Assembly: GCA_903909435.1 (NCBI GenBank) | Contig: CAIVVT010000195.1 | Span: 1-64,000 of the forward strand | Source: an uncultured Acidobacteriia bacterium | Lineage (GTDB): Bacteria > Acidobacteriota > Terriglobia > Bryobacterales > Bryobacteraceae | Length of the DNA stretch: 64,000 nucleotides | Reading direction: 5' to 3' | Shown here: piece after piece, positions 19,419-30,006 of the stretch | Position numbering within the stretch: the stretch's first letter is position 1 | Layout: each line of letters begins with the position of its first letter | Notes under the pieces: model-generated | Told to the model about the DNA's origin: nothing | The model's database searches: none | Seen by the model: the letters and a program-made list of their open reading frames with translations, nothing else | Program-made: the position numbers and the translations under genes

Positions 19419-20120
19419 ATGAAGCAGATCAAACCGCCGCAGCCGCGTGCAGTTAGAAATGGAAAACCGAAGTCCGCCGCGGAACGCAAACTACGGGTCG
19501 CGGCGATTCTGAGGGCGCTGGACGAACGCTACTCGGATGTTACATGCGCGCTGCGCCACCGCAGCGCCTGGGAACTGTTGGTGGCCACGATCCTTTCTGC
19601 GCAGTGCACCGACGAGCGGGTGAATAAAGTCACCCCGGGATTGTTCGCCAAGTACCCTACCATGCAGGACTTCGCTGCGGTCAACTTGCAGGAACTGGCA
19701 CAGGACATCTATTCGACCGGCTTCTTCAACAATAAAGCGAAAAGCATCGTTGGAGCTGCGAAGAAGCTCCTGAATGAGTTCGGCGGGGAGATCCCGCGCG
19801 ATATCGACCAGTTGCTAACCGTGCCTGGAGCCGCGCGCAAGACGGCTAACGTCGTGTTGGGAACGGTGTTTGGCATCCCCAGCGGCGTGGTTGTTGACAC
19901 GCACGTTGCACGCATCGCCCAGCGGCTCGACCTGACCAAGGCGGAGACGCCGGTCAAGATCGAGCTGGACCTGATGAAACAAGTGCCACAGGAGCACTGG
20001 ATTCAGTTCTCACACCAGGTGATCCACTTCGGCCGTGAATTGTGCGCGGCTCGCAAACCCAAGTGCGGCGAATGTCCGATCGCTGGCCTGTGCTATGCAA
20101 AGGACAAGTCGCCAGTTTAA
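19419..20120 (+). CDS. nth: Endonuclease III
   Basis: Bifunctional DNA glycosylase/AP lyase removing oxidised pyrimidines. 233 aa. SAWELLVATILSAQCTD and IYSTGFFNNKAKSI are family segments. The helix-hairpin-helix TVPGAARKTANVVL supplies the catalytic Lys. VVVDTHVARIAQRL supplies the catalytic Asp. The 4Fe-4S ligands are in CAARKPKCGECPIAGLC (Cys-x6-Cys-x2-Cys-x5-Cys). The HhH reads GAARK instead of the more common GVGRK, a mild change. A basic N-terminal extension of about 25 residues precedes the core. The kinase gene begins 12 nt after the stop, so the two are probably co-transcribed. Confidence 0.95.
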   Translation: MKQIKPPQPRAVRNGKPKSAAERKLRVAAILRALDERYSDVTCALRHRSAWELLVATILSAQCTDERVNKVTPGLFAKYPTMQDFAAVNLQELAQDIYSTGFFNNKAKSIVGAAKKLLNEFGGEIPRDIDQLLTVPGAARKTANVVLGTVFGIPSGVVVDTHVARIAQRLDLTKAETPVKIELDLMKQVPQEHWIQFSHQVIHFGRELCAARKPKCGECPIAGLCYAKDKSPV

Positions 20121-20132
20121 CCTCTTACAACG

Positions 20133-21083
20133 ATGCCTAAGTACTTCCTCGGCTTGGATGGTGGTCAGTCCAGAACCACCGCTCTGATCGGCGATGAGAA
20201 CGGCCGGGTCATCGGTGTGGGTCGCGGTGGTCCCTGCAACCACGTGCCACCCGGCGCCGCCCGTACGAAATTCACTTTAACGATTGGAGGATGCGTGAAG
20301 CAGGCTCGCGAAGCGGCGGGCCTCGCAGAGGACATAGCGTACGAGACTGCGTGCTACGGCTTCTCGGGTGGACCGGCCGACAAGGATGCTGTAGTGGGCA
20401 GAATGTTCCAGGCAGGGAAGCGGCTGGTTACCCACGATGCCTATATTGCGTTGTGCGGAGCCCATGCCGGCGCACCGGGAGTGATCACGATTGCGGGTAC
20501 CGGGTCGATCAGTTTCGGCCGGGGTGCGGAAAGCCAACTCATGCGCGCCGGCGGATGGGGCTACGTCTTCGGAGACGAAGGCGGCGGCTTTGACCTGACC
20601 CGCCAGGCCCTGCGCGCCGCTCTGCGCTTCGACGAGGGTTGGGGGCCTCCGACGCTATTGCGCGACGCTCTGCTGAAGGCCACCGGTGCAAAGGACGCGA
20701 ACGACCTGATGCACCAGTTCTATGGAGGGAAGCTGACACGGCCGCAGATGGCTGCAATGTCGCGACTGGTTGACAAGGCCGCGTTTGCCGGCGACGTGGT
20801 GGCCTACGGGATTCTGACGGAGGCGGCGCAGCAACTCGCGGGCATTACGCTGGCCGTGCGGAAACGCTGCTTTGGGCCGAAGGAGTGCGCGCCGGTGGCC
20901 TACATCGGGGGCGTGTTCAACTCAACTGGGCTCCTGGAGCGTTTCCGAACCTTGTTAGAACGCGATGGGCTTGCCTCGGTCGTTGCACCGAAATATGCAC
21001 CGGCAGCCGGAGCTTTGCTTGAGGCCTACCGGATGGCCGGGCTCACTGTGAAACTATCCGGATTGCCGGAAGCCGAGAAATAG
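20133..21083 (+). CDS. BadF/BadG-family kinase, probable N-acetylglucosamine kinase
   Basis: A 316-aa ASKHA-fold ATPase. Phosphate-1 motif [16 protein letters not shown] lies at residues 6-21, phosphate-2 [11 protein letters not shown] and the adjacent [14 protein letters not shown] in the middle, and AYIGGVFNS with an adenosine-binding segment near the end. The overall pattern matches N-acetylglucosamine kinases of the BadF/BadG/BcrA family, which phosphorylate GlcNAc or related amino sugars recovered from cell-wall turnover. The same fold is used by activators of benzoyl-CoA reductases, but the cysteine ligands of those activators are absent. The start is 12 nt behind nth. Confidence 0.85.
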   Translation: MPKYFLGLDGGQSRTTALIGDENGRVIGVGRGGPCNHVPPGAARTKFTLTIGGCVKQAREAAGLAEDIAYETACYGFSGGPADKDAVVGRMFQAGKRLVTHDAYIALCGAHAGAPGVITIAGTGSISFGRGAESQLMRAGGWGYVFGDEGGGFDLTRQALRAALRFDEGWGPPTLLRDALLKATGAKDANDLMHQFYGGKLTRPQMAAMSRLVDKAAFAGDVVAYGILTEAAQQLAGITLAVRKRCFGPKECAPVAYIGGVFNSTGLLERFRTLLERDGLASVVAPKYAPAAGALLEAYRMAGLTVKLSGLPEAEK

Positions 21084-21177
21084 TCTTCCCGCCTGGTGTG
21101 TCAGCGACTCTTCCCGCAGGGGTGGGAGCCCGCCCGTACCGGATGTTAGGATCTTGAATGAGGCCCTTCTAACATCT

Positions 21178-22350
21178 ATGCCTAAACTCTCTATCCGCGA
21201 TCTTGATCTCAATGGGAAGCGCGTCTTCATGCGCGTGGACTTCAACGTGCCGCTCGCCCCTGGTGGCCAGGAGATTACTTCCGACAAGCGCATTAAGGCC
21301 GCGCTGCCGACCATTCAATACGCGCTCGATCACGGCGCCGGGCTGGTACTCGCCAGCCATCTGGGCCGCCCCAAGGGCAAAGTCAACCCCGAGATGAGCC
21401 TGAAGCCCGTGGCCGTCCGTTTGAGCGAACTGCTGGGCAAGCCGGTCGCGTTTGCGCCCGATTGCGTCGGACCCGCTGTGGAAGCCATGCTTCCCGCGCC
21501 GGGCGAAACCCTACTTCTCGAGAACCTGCGCTACCACCCCGAAGAAGAGAAGAACGATCCCGGGTTCTCGGCACAATTGGCCAAACTGGGCGACGTTTAC
21601 GTCAACGACGCCTTCGGCACCGCACACCGCGCCCACGCCTCCACGGAAGGCATCATCCAATTCCTGAAGCCCGCCGCCGCAGGCCTACTGATGGAGAAGG
21701 AACTCACGTATCTCGAAAAGTGCACCAAGAACCCGGCTCATCCCTGCGTCGGTATTCTCGGCGGTGCGAAGGTGTCGGACAAGATCGAGGTTATCGAGAA
21801 CCTGCTGAAGTTTGCGGACCGCCTCTTGATTGGCGGCGCCATGGCCTATACGTTCCTTAAGGCGCAGGGTAAGCCCACCGGCAAGTCGCTGGTCGAGGCC
21901 GACAAGGTGGAGCTGGCCAAGAGCCTGCTCGACAAGTTTGGCGACAAACTCATGCTGCCGGTGGACCATATCGTAGCCGCCGAGTTCGCCGAGAACGCGC
22001 CCAACGAAGCGGTGGACGAAATCCCCGACGGCAAGATGGGGATGGACATCGGTCCGAAGACGGCCGCAGCCTTCGGCGAAGTACTGCGCAGCGCGAAGAC
22101 CATCATCTGGAACGGCCCCATGGGCGTGTTCGAAAAGAAGCCGTTCGATAAGGGCACCATCGCAGTCGGTTTAGCCGTGGCCGAGAGCGGCGCATTGTCG
22201 GTGGTCGGTGGCGGCGATTCCGAGAAGGCCGTGAAGAGCGCCGGCGTGGCCGACAAGATCAGCCACATCTCCACGGGCGGCGGCGCATCGCTCGAGTATC
22301 TGTCGGGGTTGGTCCTGCCCGGCGTGGCTGCTCTCACCGATAAGAAGTAA
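21178..22350 (+). CDS. pgk: Phosphoglycerate kinase
   Basis: Glycolytic enzyme transferring phosphate from 1,3-bisphosphoglycerate to ADP. 390 aa from the ATG at 21178, where [20 protein letters not shown] matches the usual N-terminus. A TTG 24 nt earlier has a TTAGGA-like site upstream and is an alternative. N-lobe substrate residues are in VDFNVPL and [10 protein letters not shown]. The hinge has [16 protein letters not shown]. The C-lobe nucleotide site has GGAKVSDKI and WNGPMGVFE, and the end has [11 protein letters not shown] and [13 protein letters not shown] strong terminator follows directly, so it ends its transcription unit. No gapdh lies next to it. Confidence 0.97.
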   Translation: MPKLSIRDLDLNGKRVFMRVDFNVPLAPGGQEITSDKRIKAALPTIQYALDHGAGLVLASHLGRPKGKVNPEMSLKPVAVRLSELLGKPVAFAPDCVGPAVEAMLPAPGETLLLENLRYHPEEEKNDPGFSAQLAKLGDVYVNDAFGTAHRAHASTEGIIQFLKPAAAGLLMEKELTYLEKCTKNPAHPCVGILGGAKVSDKIEVIENLLKFADRLLIGGAMAYTFLKAQGKPTGKSLVEADKVELAKSLLDKFGDKLMLPVDHIVAAEFAENAPNEAVDEIPDGKMGMDIGPKTAAAFGEVLRSAKTIIWNGPMGVFEKKPFDKGTIAVGLAVAESGALSVVGGGDSEKAVKSAGVADKISHISTGGGASLEYLSGLVLPGVAALTDKK

Positions 22351-22380
22351 ACAGCCGTTTTTGAGGCAATGTTCGTAGAC

Positions 22381-22419
22381 GCCCACGTCCGGCCAGATCA
22401 AGCTTGGACGTGGGCTTTT
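22381..22419 (+). terminator. Rho-independent terminator after pgk
   Basis: GCCCACGTCC (22381-22390) pairs perfectly with GGACGTGGGC (22406-22415), with a 15-nt loop and a TTTT run. It starts 30 nt after the pgk stop. Confidence 0.85.
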
Positions 22420-22445
22420 GCACATTCTGATGCGGGGTACCTCTT

Positions 22446-22901
22446 ATGATTCGCACTGCCGTTCTCGCCTGCCTGCTCGCCCTGATTGCCTGCGCCCAGG
22501 GGCCCTCGGAGTTGAAGTACAACCCCAAGGCCGACCCGAGATCCGACCTGCGCGCCGCGCTCGCCGAGGCGTCGAAGGCTGGCCGCAATGTGCTGATGGA
22601 CGTCGGCGGCGAGTGGTGCAGTTGGTGCCATCGAATGGACAAGTTCGTCGCCGACCACGAGGAGCTGCGGACTCTGCTCGAGAAGAACTTCGTGCTGGTG
22701 AAAGTCAACTTCAGCGAGGAAAACAAGAACGAGGCATTCCTCGCCGGATACCCCAAAGTCGCCGGGTACCCGCACCTCTTTGTGCTTGACGCGAAGGGCA
22801 AACTCCTCGAGTCAAAGAACACCGGCGATCTGGAAGAGGGGAAGGGCTACAACCTCGAGCGGTTCAAGCAGTTTCTGGCTAAGTACGAACGGCACCAATG
22901 A
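22446..22901 (+). CDS. Thioredoxin-fold lipoprotein
   Basis: A 151-aa thioredoxin-like protein, probably exported and lipid-anchored. MIRTAVLACLLALIAC is a signal with a LIAC lipobox at Cys16. The active-site helix carries GEWCSWCHRMDKF, a CxxC with Ser-Trp between the cysteines, similar to DsbD C-terminal and DUF255 domains. VKVNFSEENKN and GYPHLFVLDAKGKLL complete the fold, with the cis-Pro in GYPHL. A disulfide reductase or isomerase role in the cell envelope is likely. The gene sits between the pgk terminator and an orphan hicB-like gene 40 nt downstream. Confidence 0.85.
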   Translation: MIRTAVLACLLALIACAQGPSELKYNPKADPRSDLRAALAEASKAGRNVLMDVGGEWCSWCHRMDKFVADHEELRTLLEKNFVLVKVNFSEENKNEAFLAGYPKVAGYPHLFVLDAKGKLLESKNTGDLEEGKGYNLERFKQFLAKYERHQ

Positions 22902-22941
22902 AGCGGAGGGCTGAATACAATCCTAAGAACACAGGCCTGAA

Positions 22942-23166
22942 ATGACCCTCCGACGGTACGCAGTTGTGATCGAACCAACATCCATCGGGTTCTCTGCTTA
23001 CTCACTCGAAGTACCCGCCTGCGCAGCAGTGTGCGACACCGTTGAAGAGGCTTGCAATAACTTCCGCGAGGCGCTGGAGTTTCACTTTGGAGGAATGCGC
23101 GTCGTCGGTGAGCCGATTCCCGAGCCAACTTCCGATGCCGTCAAGGTCCAGGTCCGCTCCGCCTGA
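22942..23166 (+). CDS. HicB-like protein without HicA partner
   Basis: A 74-aa protein with the HicB/UPF0150 partial-RNase-H fold: RRYAVVIEPTSIGFSAYSLEVPACAAVCDTVEEACNNFREALEFHF. In HicAB toxin-antitoxin pairs this antitoxin normally carries an added DNA-binding domain and follows a small hicA gene. Here there is no C-terminal HTH or ribbon-helix-helix and no HicA-like frame beside it. It is therefore either a solitary HicB-like protein of unknown role or the remains of a module. It follows the thioredoxin-like gene by 40 nt. Confidence 0.75.
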   Translation: MTLRRYAVVIEPTSIGFSAYSLEVPACAAVCDTVEEACNNFREALEFHFGGMRVVGEPIPEPTSDAVKVQVRSA

Positions 23167-23273
23167 ACTTTCTTGAGCCCTGCCACGAGCGGCGACGTGG
23201 TGCCGCAATGGTGGAGTTCAAAACCAGCGCGTGCGTGCATGCCCGCTTCGCGCGTCCGAGCGACAATAGCCCT

Positions 23274-23684
23274 ATGCCTTTCCTCTGGCGCTCGCGCGTC
23301 CGCTTCGTTGACACCGACTTCTCGACACGCATTCATTATTCCGCCCTGTTTCGCCACTTCGAGATCGCCGAGACCGAGTTTCTGCGCTCTTTGGGCGTGG
23401 GTTACGCCCATTGGTTCGAGCGCGGTTACTCCCTACCGCGCGTCCACGTTGAGGTCGATTACATCGCGCCGCTGCGTTTCGACGACGAGATTGAGGTCGA
23501 GGTCCGCATCGCGCGCATCGGCGCGTCGTCCATTACTTTCGATTTTCGGGTCATCAGGACCGATGACGGTGCGGATGCGGCCCGCGGTCGAATCGTAGGG
23601 GTCTGCATCGACGTCGCCGCAGGGACATCGACGCCGATTCCAGCCGACATTCGTGAGGCTTTGGAGCGGTCGCTGGTTGAGTAA
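23274..23684 (+). CDS. Hot-dog-fold acyl-CoA thioesterase (4HBT family)
   Basis: A 136-aa thioesterase starting at the ATG at 23274. The frame extends 22 codons upstream, without conserved residues. SRVRFVDTDFSTRIHYSALFRHFEIAETEFL is the 4-hydroxybenzoyl-CoA thioesterase signature, with the Asp of VDTD in the catalytic position. RVHVEVDYIAPLRFDDEIEVEVRIARIGASSITF completes the hot-dog fold. It probably hydrolyses short or aromatic acyl-CoA esters, comparable to YbgC. There is no signal peptide. It ends 13 nt before the candidate promoter of the ilv leader. Confidence 0.88.
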   Translation: MPFLWRSRVRFVDTDFSTRIHYSALFRHFEIAETEFLRSLGVGYAHWFERGYSLPRVHVEVDYIAPLRFDDEIEVEVRIARIGASSITFDFRVIRTDDGADAARGRIVGVCIDVAAGTSTPIPADIREALERSLVE

Positions 23685-23696
23685 TCCCATTAACAT

Positions 23697-23726
23697 TTGT
23701 AATGGCTATTCGTACTTGCATATGGA
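23697..23726 (+). promoter_or_regulatory. Candidate promoter of the ilv leader
   Basis: TTGTAA (23697-23702) and TATGGA (23721-23726) are spaced by 18 nt and match the sigma-70 boxes at 4 and 3 of 6 positions. Transcription from here would begin about 15-20 nt before the leader-peptide ATG at 23752. Weak on its own; the position is what makes it plausible. Confidence 0.35.
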
Positions 23727-23751
23727 AAACTTTCAGGTTAGCCTGGAGGAG

Positions 23752-23871
23752 ATGAACAACGCGTCCAGCACCGCCAACCGGCCTCTGCAGAACGCGTGGC
23801 TCGTGCTCATTTCGGCCATACTTGCCGTACCTGGCATTAATGTAGCGGGAATTTACCAAATTCCTGCCTGA
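23752..23871 (+). CDS. Candidate ilv leader peptide, rich in Ile/Leu/Val
   Basis: A 39-codon frame (49 codons if the ATG at 23722 is used) ending with TGA at 23869-23871. GGAGG lies only 2 nt before the ATG at 23752. The last 22 codons include Leu-Val-Leu-Ile, Ile-Leu, Val, Ile, Val, Ile and Ile: 11 branched-chain residues. The stop codon falls inside the 5' strand of a predicted antiterminator (23863-23878), and a terminator starts 31 nt after it. This is the standard arrangement for ribosome-mediated attenuation of ilv operons, although it is not similar in sequence to enterobacterial IvbL or IlvL. The alternative is a small membrane protein, since the stretch is also hydrophobic. I favour a leader because of the RNA structures. 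Confidence 0.6.
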   Translation: MNNASSTANRPLQNAWLVLISAILAVPGINVAGIYQIPA

Positions 23872-23917
23872 GTTGGCCGAAACCAGAATCCAAGGGAAAT
23901 CGGGGCCACCAGGCGGG
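23863..23917 (+). promoter_or_regulatory. Predicted antiterminator of the ilv attenuator
   Basis: CCTGCCT (23863-23869) pairs with AGGCGGG (23911-23917) and TGGCC (23874-23878) with GGCCA (23904-23908): 12 pairs including one G-U, with a small internal loop. The 3' strand is the 5' half of the terminator stem, so the two structures are mutually exclusive. The 5' strand overlaps the leader stop codon, so a ribosome finishing the leader would block the antiterminator and one stalled upstream would not. Confidence 0.6.
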
Positions 23918-23940
23918 AACAAACCGCCGGGTGGCCCTTT
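23903..23940 (+). terminator. Attenuator terminator upstream of ilvB
   Basis: GGGCCACC (23903-23910) pairs with GGTGGCCC (23930-23937) and the inner GGCGG (23912-23916) with CCGCC (23924-23928). A 7-nt loop closes it and TTT follows. It stands between the leader peptide and ilvB with no other gene to terminate except the thioesterase 220 nt upstream. Confidence 0.75.
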
Positions 23941-23974
23941 CCTGTATTAGATTCACTGCAATGCAAGCGGGCTG

Positions 23975-23987
23975 ACAGTTAAACTGT
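23975..23987. promoter_or_regulatory. 13-nt palindrome upstream of ilvB
   Basis: ACAGTT-A-AACTGT is a perfect odd palindrome 38 nt past the attenuator terminator and about 100 nt before ilvB. It may be an operator or an mRNA hairpin. Role unknown. Confidence 0.35.
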
Positions 23988-24085
23988 TTAGACTGGCCTG
24001 ATTCATTCTGCTGGGCGTAAGCTGCGGCCGGAACGGCTGTCGGCACTGGTGTCAATTTCGACGAGCGAAGGGGATCCTGACAACG

Positions 24086-25819
24086 ATGTCTAATCTGATG
24101 AGCGGAGCGCGAATCCTTCTGGAGTGTTTGACGCGCGAAAACGTCGACGTGATCTTCGGCTATCCGGGCGGCGTAACGCTTCCGCTTTACGACGCCATGT
24201 ACGACCACGCGATCCGGCACGTGCTGGTTCGCCACGAAGAGAATGCGGCCTTCGCGGCCTCGGGCTATGCGCGGGCTTCGGGACGCGTCGGCGTATGCTG
24301 CGCGACCTCGGGTCCCGGCGCGACCAATCTGACTACCGGGCTTGTCGACGCCATGATGGACTCGATTCCCGTGGTCGCGATCACAGGCCAGGTTAGCAGC
24401 AAGCTGATCGGCAGCGACGCGTTTCAGGAAGCGGATACCTTCGGCATCATGCGGCCCGCGACCAAGCACAACTTCCTGGTCAAGGACGTGAAGGATCTGG
24501 CGCAGACGGTCCACGAGGCGTTCTACATCGCCTCGACCGGACGGCCGGGCCCGGTGCTTGTGGACATCACGAAAGACGTGCTGCAGGCGATGGCCCACTA
24601 CACGCCGGTCAATGAGATCCATCTGCCTGGCTATAAGGTGGTCATGGACGGTCACGCCGGGCAGATCCGGCGTGCCGCGCAGATGATCTGGGAGGCGGAA
24701 CGGCCCTTCGTTTACGCGGGCGGCGGCATCATCCACGCCGGAGCTCATGACGAACTGCGCGAGTTGGTGGAATCCGTCGATTGCCCGGCCGTGTGCACCC
24801 TGATGGGGCTCGGCGGCCTGCCCGGCTCGCATCCGAACTTCGTTTCGATGCCCGGAATGCACGGCAGTTACGCCGCCAACATGGGCATGACCGAGTGCGA
24901 CCTGATCATCGCACTGGGGGTCCGTTTCGACGACCGGGTAACCGGCCGGCTATCGGGCTTCGCGCCTCACGCCAAGGTGATCCACGTGGACATCGACCCC
25001 GCGGAGATCGGTAAGAACCGTGCGGCCGACTTGCCCATCGTCGGCGACGTGAAGCGGGTCATCTCCAAGCTAACCAAGTTGCTTAAAGAACTCGAACCTG
25101 AGTTGGCCGCTCAGAATGCCGCAGCGCGGAAAGGGTGGTGGCAGAAGGTGCACGGCTGGCAGGCCGAGCATCCGATCCTGCCGTCGTTCAGCCCCGACGA
25201 GATCAAGCCGCAGCACCTGATGTACGAGATCAACCGGATCAGCGACGGCAAGGCCATCGTCTGCTCCGACGTGGGTCAGCACCAGATGTGGGCGGCGCAA
25301 TTCATTCGCTTCGATCAGCCACGTCACTGGATCAATTCGGGCGGCCTGGGATCGATGGGGTTCGGCATGCCGTCGGCCATTGGAGCGCAGATGGCCAACC
25401 CGGAGAAACTGGTGTTTGCAATCGCGGGCGACGGCGGATTCCAGATGTCGCTACCCGAGTTGGCGACGCTCGTGAACTACGATCTGCCGGTGAAGATGAT
25501 CGTGATGAACAACGGCTATCTGGGCATGGTGCGTCAATGGCAGGAGCTGTTCTATAACAACCGGCTCAGCGGAGTGGAGCTGACCACGTTCCCGAACTGC
25601 GAACTGCTGGCAGCCGCCTACGGCATGAAGGGGCGTATCGTGCGCACTCCAGAAGAGTTGCCGGACGCGCTGCGCGATGCCGTGAATTCGCCCGGACCTT
25701 ATCTGTTGGACGTGCGGGTCACTTCATTCGAAAACGTTTATCCCATGGTTCCTGCCGGATCGGCGGTAAACGAGATGGTACTGGCTCCGCCGCAACCTGT
25801 CGCGGTGGCGTCGAAGTAG
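24086..25819 (+). CDS. ilvB: Acetolactate synthase, catalytic large subunit
   Basis: First common enzyme of valine, leucine and isoleucine synthesis: condenses two pyruvates, or pyruvate with 2-oxobutyrate, using thiamine diphosphate. 577 aa. The catalytic Glu51 is in VRHEENAAFAASGYARASGR. The substrate and FAD region has GSDAFQEADTFGIMRPATKHNF. The ThDP-Mg motif is GDGGFQMSLPELATL...NNGYLGM in the last third. The N-terminus is ATG at 24086 with GGGGATCC upstream, 146 nt after the predicted attenuator. ilvN follows after 28 nt, and ilvC and cimA after it. The attenuator implies control by the supply of charged branched-chain tRNAs, with product feedback through IlvN. Confidence 0.96.
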   Translation: MSNLMSGARILLECLTRENVDVIFGYPGGVTLPLYDAMYDHAIRHVLVRHEENAAFAASGYARASGRVGVCCATSGPGATNLTTGLVDAMMDSIPVVAITGQVSSKLIGSDAFQEADTFGIMRPATKHNFLVKDVKDLAQTVHEAFYIASTGRPGPVLVDITKDVLQAMAHYTPVNEIHLPGYKVVMDGHAGQIRRAAQMIWEAERPFVYAGGGIIHAGAHDELRELVESVDCPAVCTLMGLGGLPGSHPNFVSMPGMHGSYAANMGMTECDLIIALGVRFDDRVTGRLSGFAPHAKVIHVDIDPAEIGKNRAADLPIVGDVKRVISKLTKLLKELEPELAAQNAAARKGWWQKVHGWQAEHPILPSFSPDEIKPQHLMYEINRISDGKAIVCSDVGQHQMWAAQFIRFDQPRHWINSGGLGSMGFGMPSAIGAQMANPEKLVFAIAGDGGFQMSLPELATLVNYDLPVKMIVMNNGYLGMVRQWQELFYNNRLSGVELTTFPNCELLAAAYGMKGRIVRTPEELPDALRDAVNSPGPYLLDVRVTSFENVYPMVPAGSAVNEMVLAPPQPVAVASK

Positions 25820-25847
25820 GGATGCGGAGCGACAGGAGAACACAAAT

Positions 25848-26396
25848 ATGCTGATGACGATTTCGCTCCTCATGGAGAATAAGCCGGGCGCTCTGATGCG
25901 CGTGACGGGACTGCTCTCGCAGCGCGGGTACAACATCGAGTCCCTGACGGTCGCGCGCACTCTCGATCCTACTTTGTCGCGGATGACCATTATGGTCGAT
26001 GTGGATTCGAAGCTGCGTGGGCAGGTGATCAAGCAAATGAACAAGCTGATCAACGTACTGCAGGCAAACGACCTGACGGAGTCCCCGGCGGTGGTGCGCG
26101 AGTTGGTGCTGCTGCGGGTGCGTTCCACCATGGAGCACAGGACTGCGATCCTGAAAGAGGCGGAGATTTTTGGCGCGCGCGTCGTGGACTCGAGCGTCGA
26201 GGGCTTCGCGCTGGAAGTGACCGGCGAGTCGGAACGGCTGGAAGAGTTCGTCTCCGTAATGGAAAGCTATGGCGAGATCGACGTGACGCGCTCCGGCGCC
26301 GTCGCGGTCTCGCTGGAACAAAAGAAGCTCCGGCTGTCGCCTCCCGTCTCGAAGACAGGCGGCGTGGTGGAGCCCGTCAGCGCCCCCGCGCGTTGA
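25848..26396 (+). CDS. ilvN: Acetolactate synthase, regulatory small subunit
   Basis: Regulatory partner of IlvB that confers valine feedback inhibition and raises activity. 182 aa, the usual length of the IlvH type. The N-terminal ACT domain reads TISLLMENKPGALMRVTGLL and RGYNIESLTVARTLDPTLSRMTI. The C-terminal half has the second regulatory fold (LVLLRVRSTMEHRTAILKEAEIFGARVVD). The start is supported by AGGAGAA 7 nt upstream of the ATG at 25848. It lies 28 nt behind ilvB. A short tail after about 165 (VSKTGGVVEPVSAPAR) is probably disordered. Confidence 0.95.
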   Translation: MLMTISLLMENKPGALMRVTGLLSQRGYNIESLTVARTLDPTLSRMTIMVDVDSKLRGQVIKQMNKLINVLQANDLTESPAVVRELVLLRVRSTMEHRTAILKEAEIFGARVVDSSVEGFALEVTGESERLEEFVSVMESYGEIDVTRSGAVAVSLEQKKLRLSPPVSKTGGVVEPVSAPAR

Positions 26397-26456
26397 GCGA
26401 ATGATTTTGCGCGGCGGCGCTGCTGAGATCGCCCTGGGGATCCGGTGCTCAGTTAA

Positions 26457-27572
<1,116 letters not shown>

Positions 27573-27587
27573 TTGTTCGGCACCTCG

Positions 27588-27608
27588 GGGCCGCCCTCGC
27601 GCGGCCCC
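27588..27608 (+). repeat. GC-rich hairpin between ilvC and cimA
   Basis: GGGGCCGC and GCGGCCCC form a perfect 8-bp stem with a 5-nt loop, 15 nt after the ilvC stop and 32 nt before the cimA ATG. There is no U-tract, so it is more likely an mRNA-stability or processing element than a terminator. Confidence 0.45.
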
Positions 27609-27640
27609 ATCCCTAAACCGGCAATTTGAGAAACGAGACC

Positions 27641-29251
<1,611 letters not shown>

Positions 29252-29349
29252 AACCGGTCCGTCCGGCGAAACCGCTAACAGCGCCGAGCCGTGAACGACA
29301 GCGAGCGGTCAAGTCCGGCAACGGACGCCACTCCCTCACGTTCAGCCCG

Positions 29350-30006
29350 TCACTCGGCGATGAGGTGTTCCGTGTATCCCAGCGCAACGAGCCCTTCATA
29401 GGCGCTCTTCACCTCTTCGGGTATGCGTTGTGGAGCTGAGTAGCCCTTGCGGGAGTAAACCCAGATTCTCTGCAAGTCGCCGACGATGATATTGACGATC
29501 CGGTCTGATGTCAGTTCACTGGTGAAGTACTCGTCGAGGGTCAGCGCGGGGGATGCGAACGTGGCCGGCATCTCGGGCCACTCCACCGCCATGGTCGCGT
29601 ACGCCCGCCGCTGCATGAACGGCTTGACGGCGATGACGATGTTTTTCGGCCGGATACCGGCCTGCCTCAAAAGCGCCTTGGCGAAGACGAAATTCTCCGC
29701 GGTGTTCGACGCCTGACTCTCCAGTAGAATGGCCTCTTTCGGCACGCTCCGCCGGTGCAGAACCGCGGCGTACATCTCTGCCTCGGAGGCGTCCCAACGC
29801 GTTGCCAACAGGTCCGAGCCGTGCGCGATTCCACCCGTGCAGACGACCTGTTGGCCGTAGCCGTTCTGGTAAAGCCCTGCCGCGAACTCCGCCACGCGCA
29901 AGTCGTTCGTGCCCAATGCGACGATGACATCCGCGGGAATCGGGGTTTGATTCAGCTGGTGATACTCCCAGATGACGCGGGCCAACCGGAGCGCTTGTTC
30001 GGTCAT
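29350..30006 (-). CDS. DUF218/YdcF-like protein
   Basis: A 218-aa protein of the DUF218 family (YdcF, SanA, ElyC). Members are linked to envelope biology or bind nucleotides, but most have no known reaction. The fold-defining parts are PADVIVALGTNDLRVAEFAAGLYQNG, VCTGGIAHGS, AILLESQASNTAENFVFAKALL and NIVIAVKPFMQRRAYAT. There is no signal peptide or transmembrane segment, so it is a soluble cytoplasmic type closer to YdcF than to SanA/ElyC. The ATG at 30006 overlaps the RNase R stop (ATGA), so its translation is coupled to rnr. A longer open frame upstream is only the shadow of rnr. Confidence 0.82.
   Translation of the reverse strand: MTEQALRLARVIWEYHQLNQTPIPADVIVALGTNDLRVAEFAAGLYQNGYGQQVVCTGGIAHGSDLLATRWDASEAEMYAAVLHRRSVPKEAILLESQASNTAENFVFAKALLRQAGIRPKNIVIAVKPFMQRRAYATMAVEWPEMPATFASPALTLDEYFTSELTSDRIVNIIVGDLQRIWVYSRKGYSAPQRIPEEVKSAYEGLVALGYTEHLIAE

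Noticed and set aside
27588-27608. Terminator between ilvC and cimA
   Set aside because: The stem is perfect, but no U-tract follows and cimA has the same operon context. Kept only as a hairpin.
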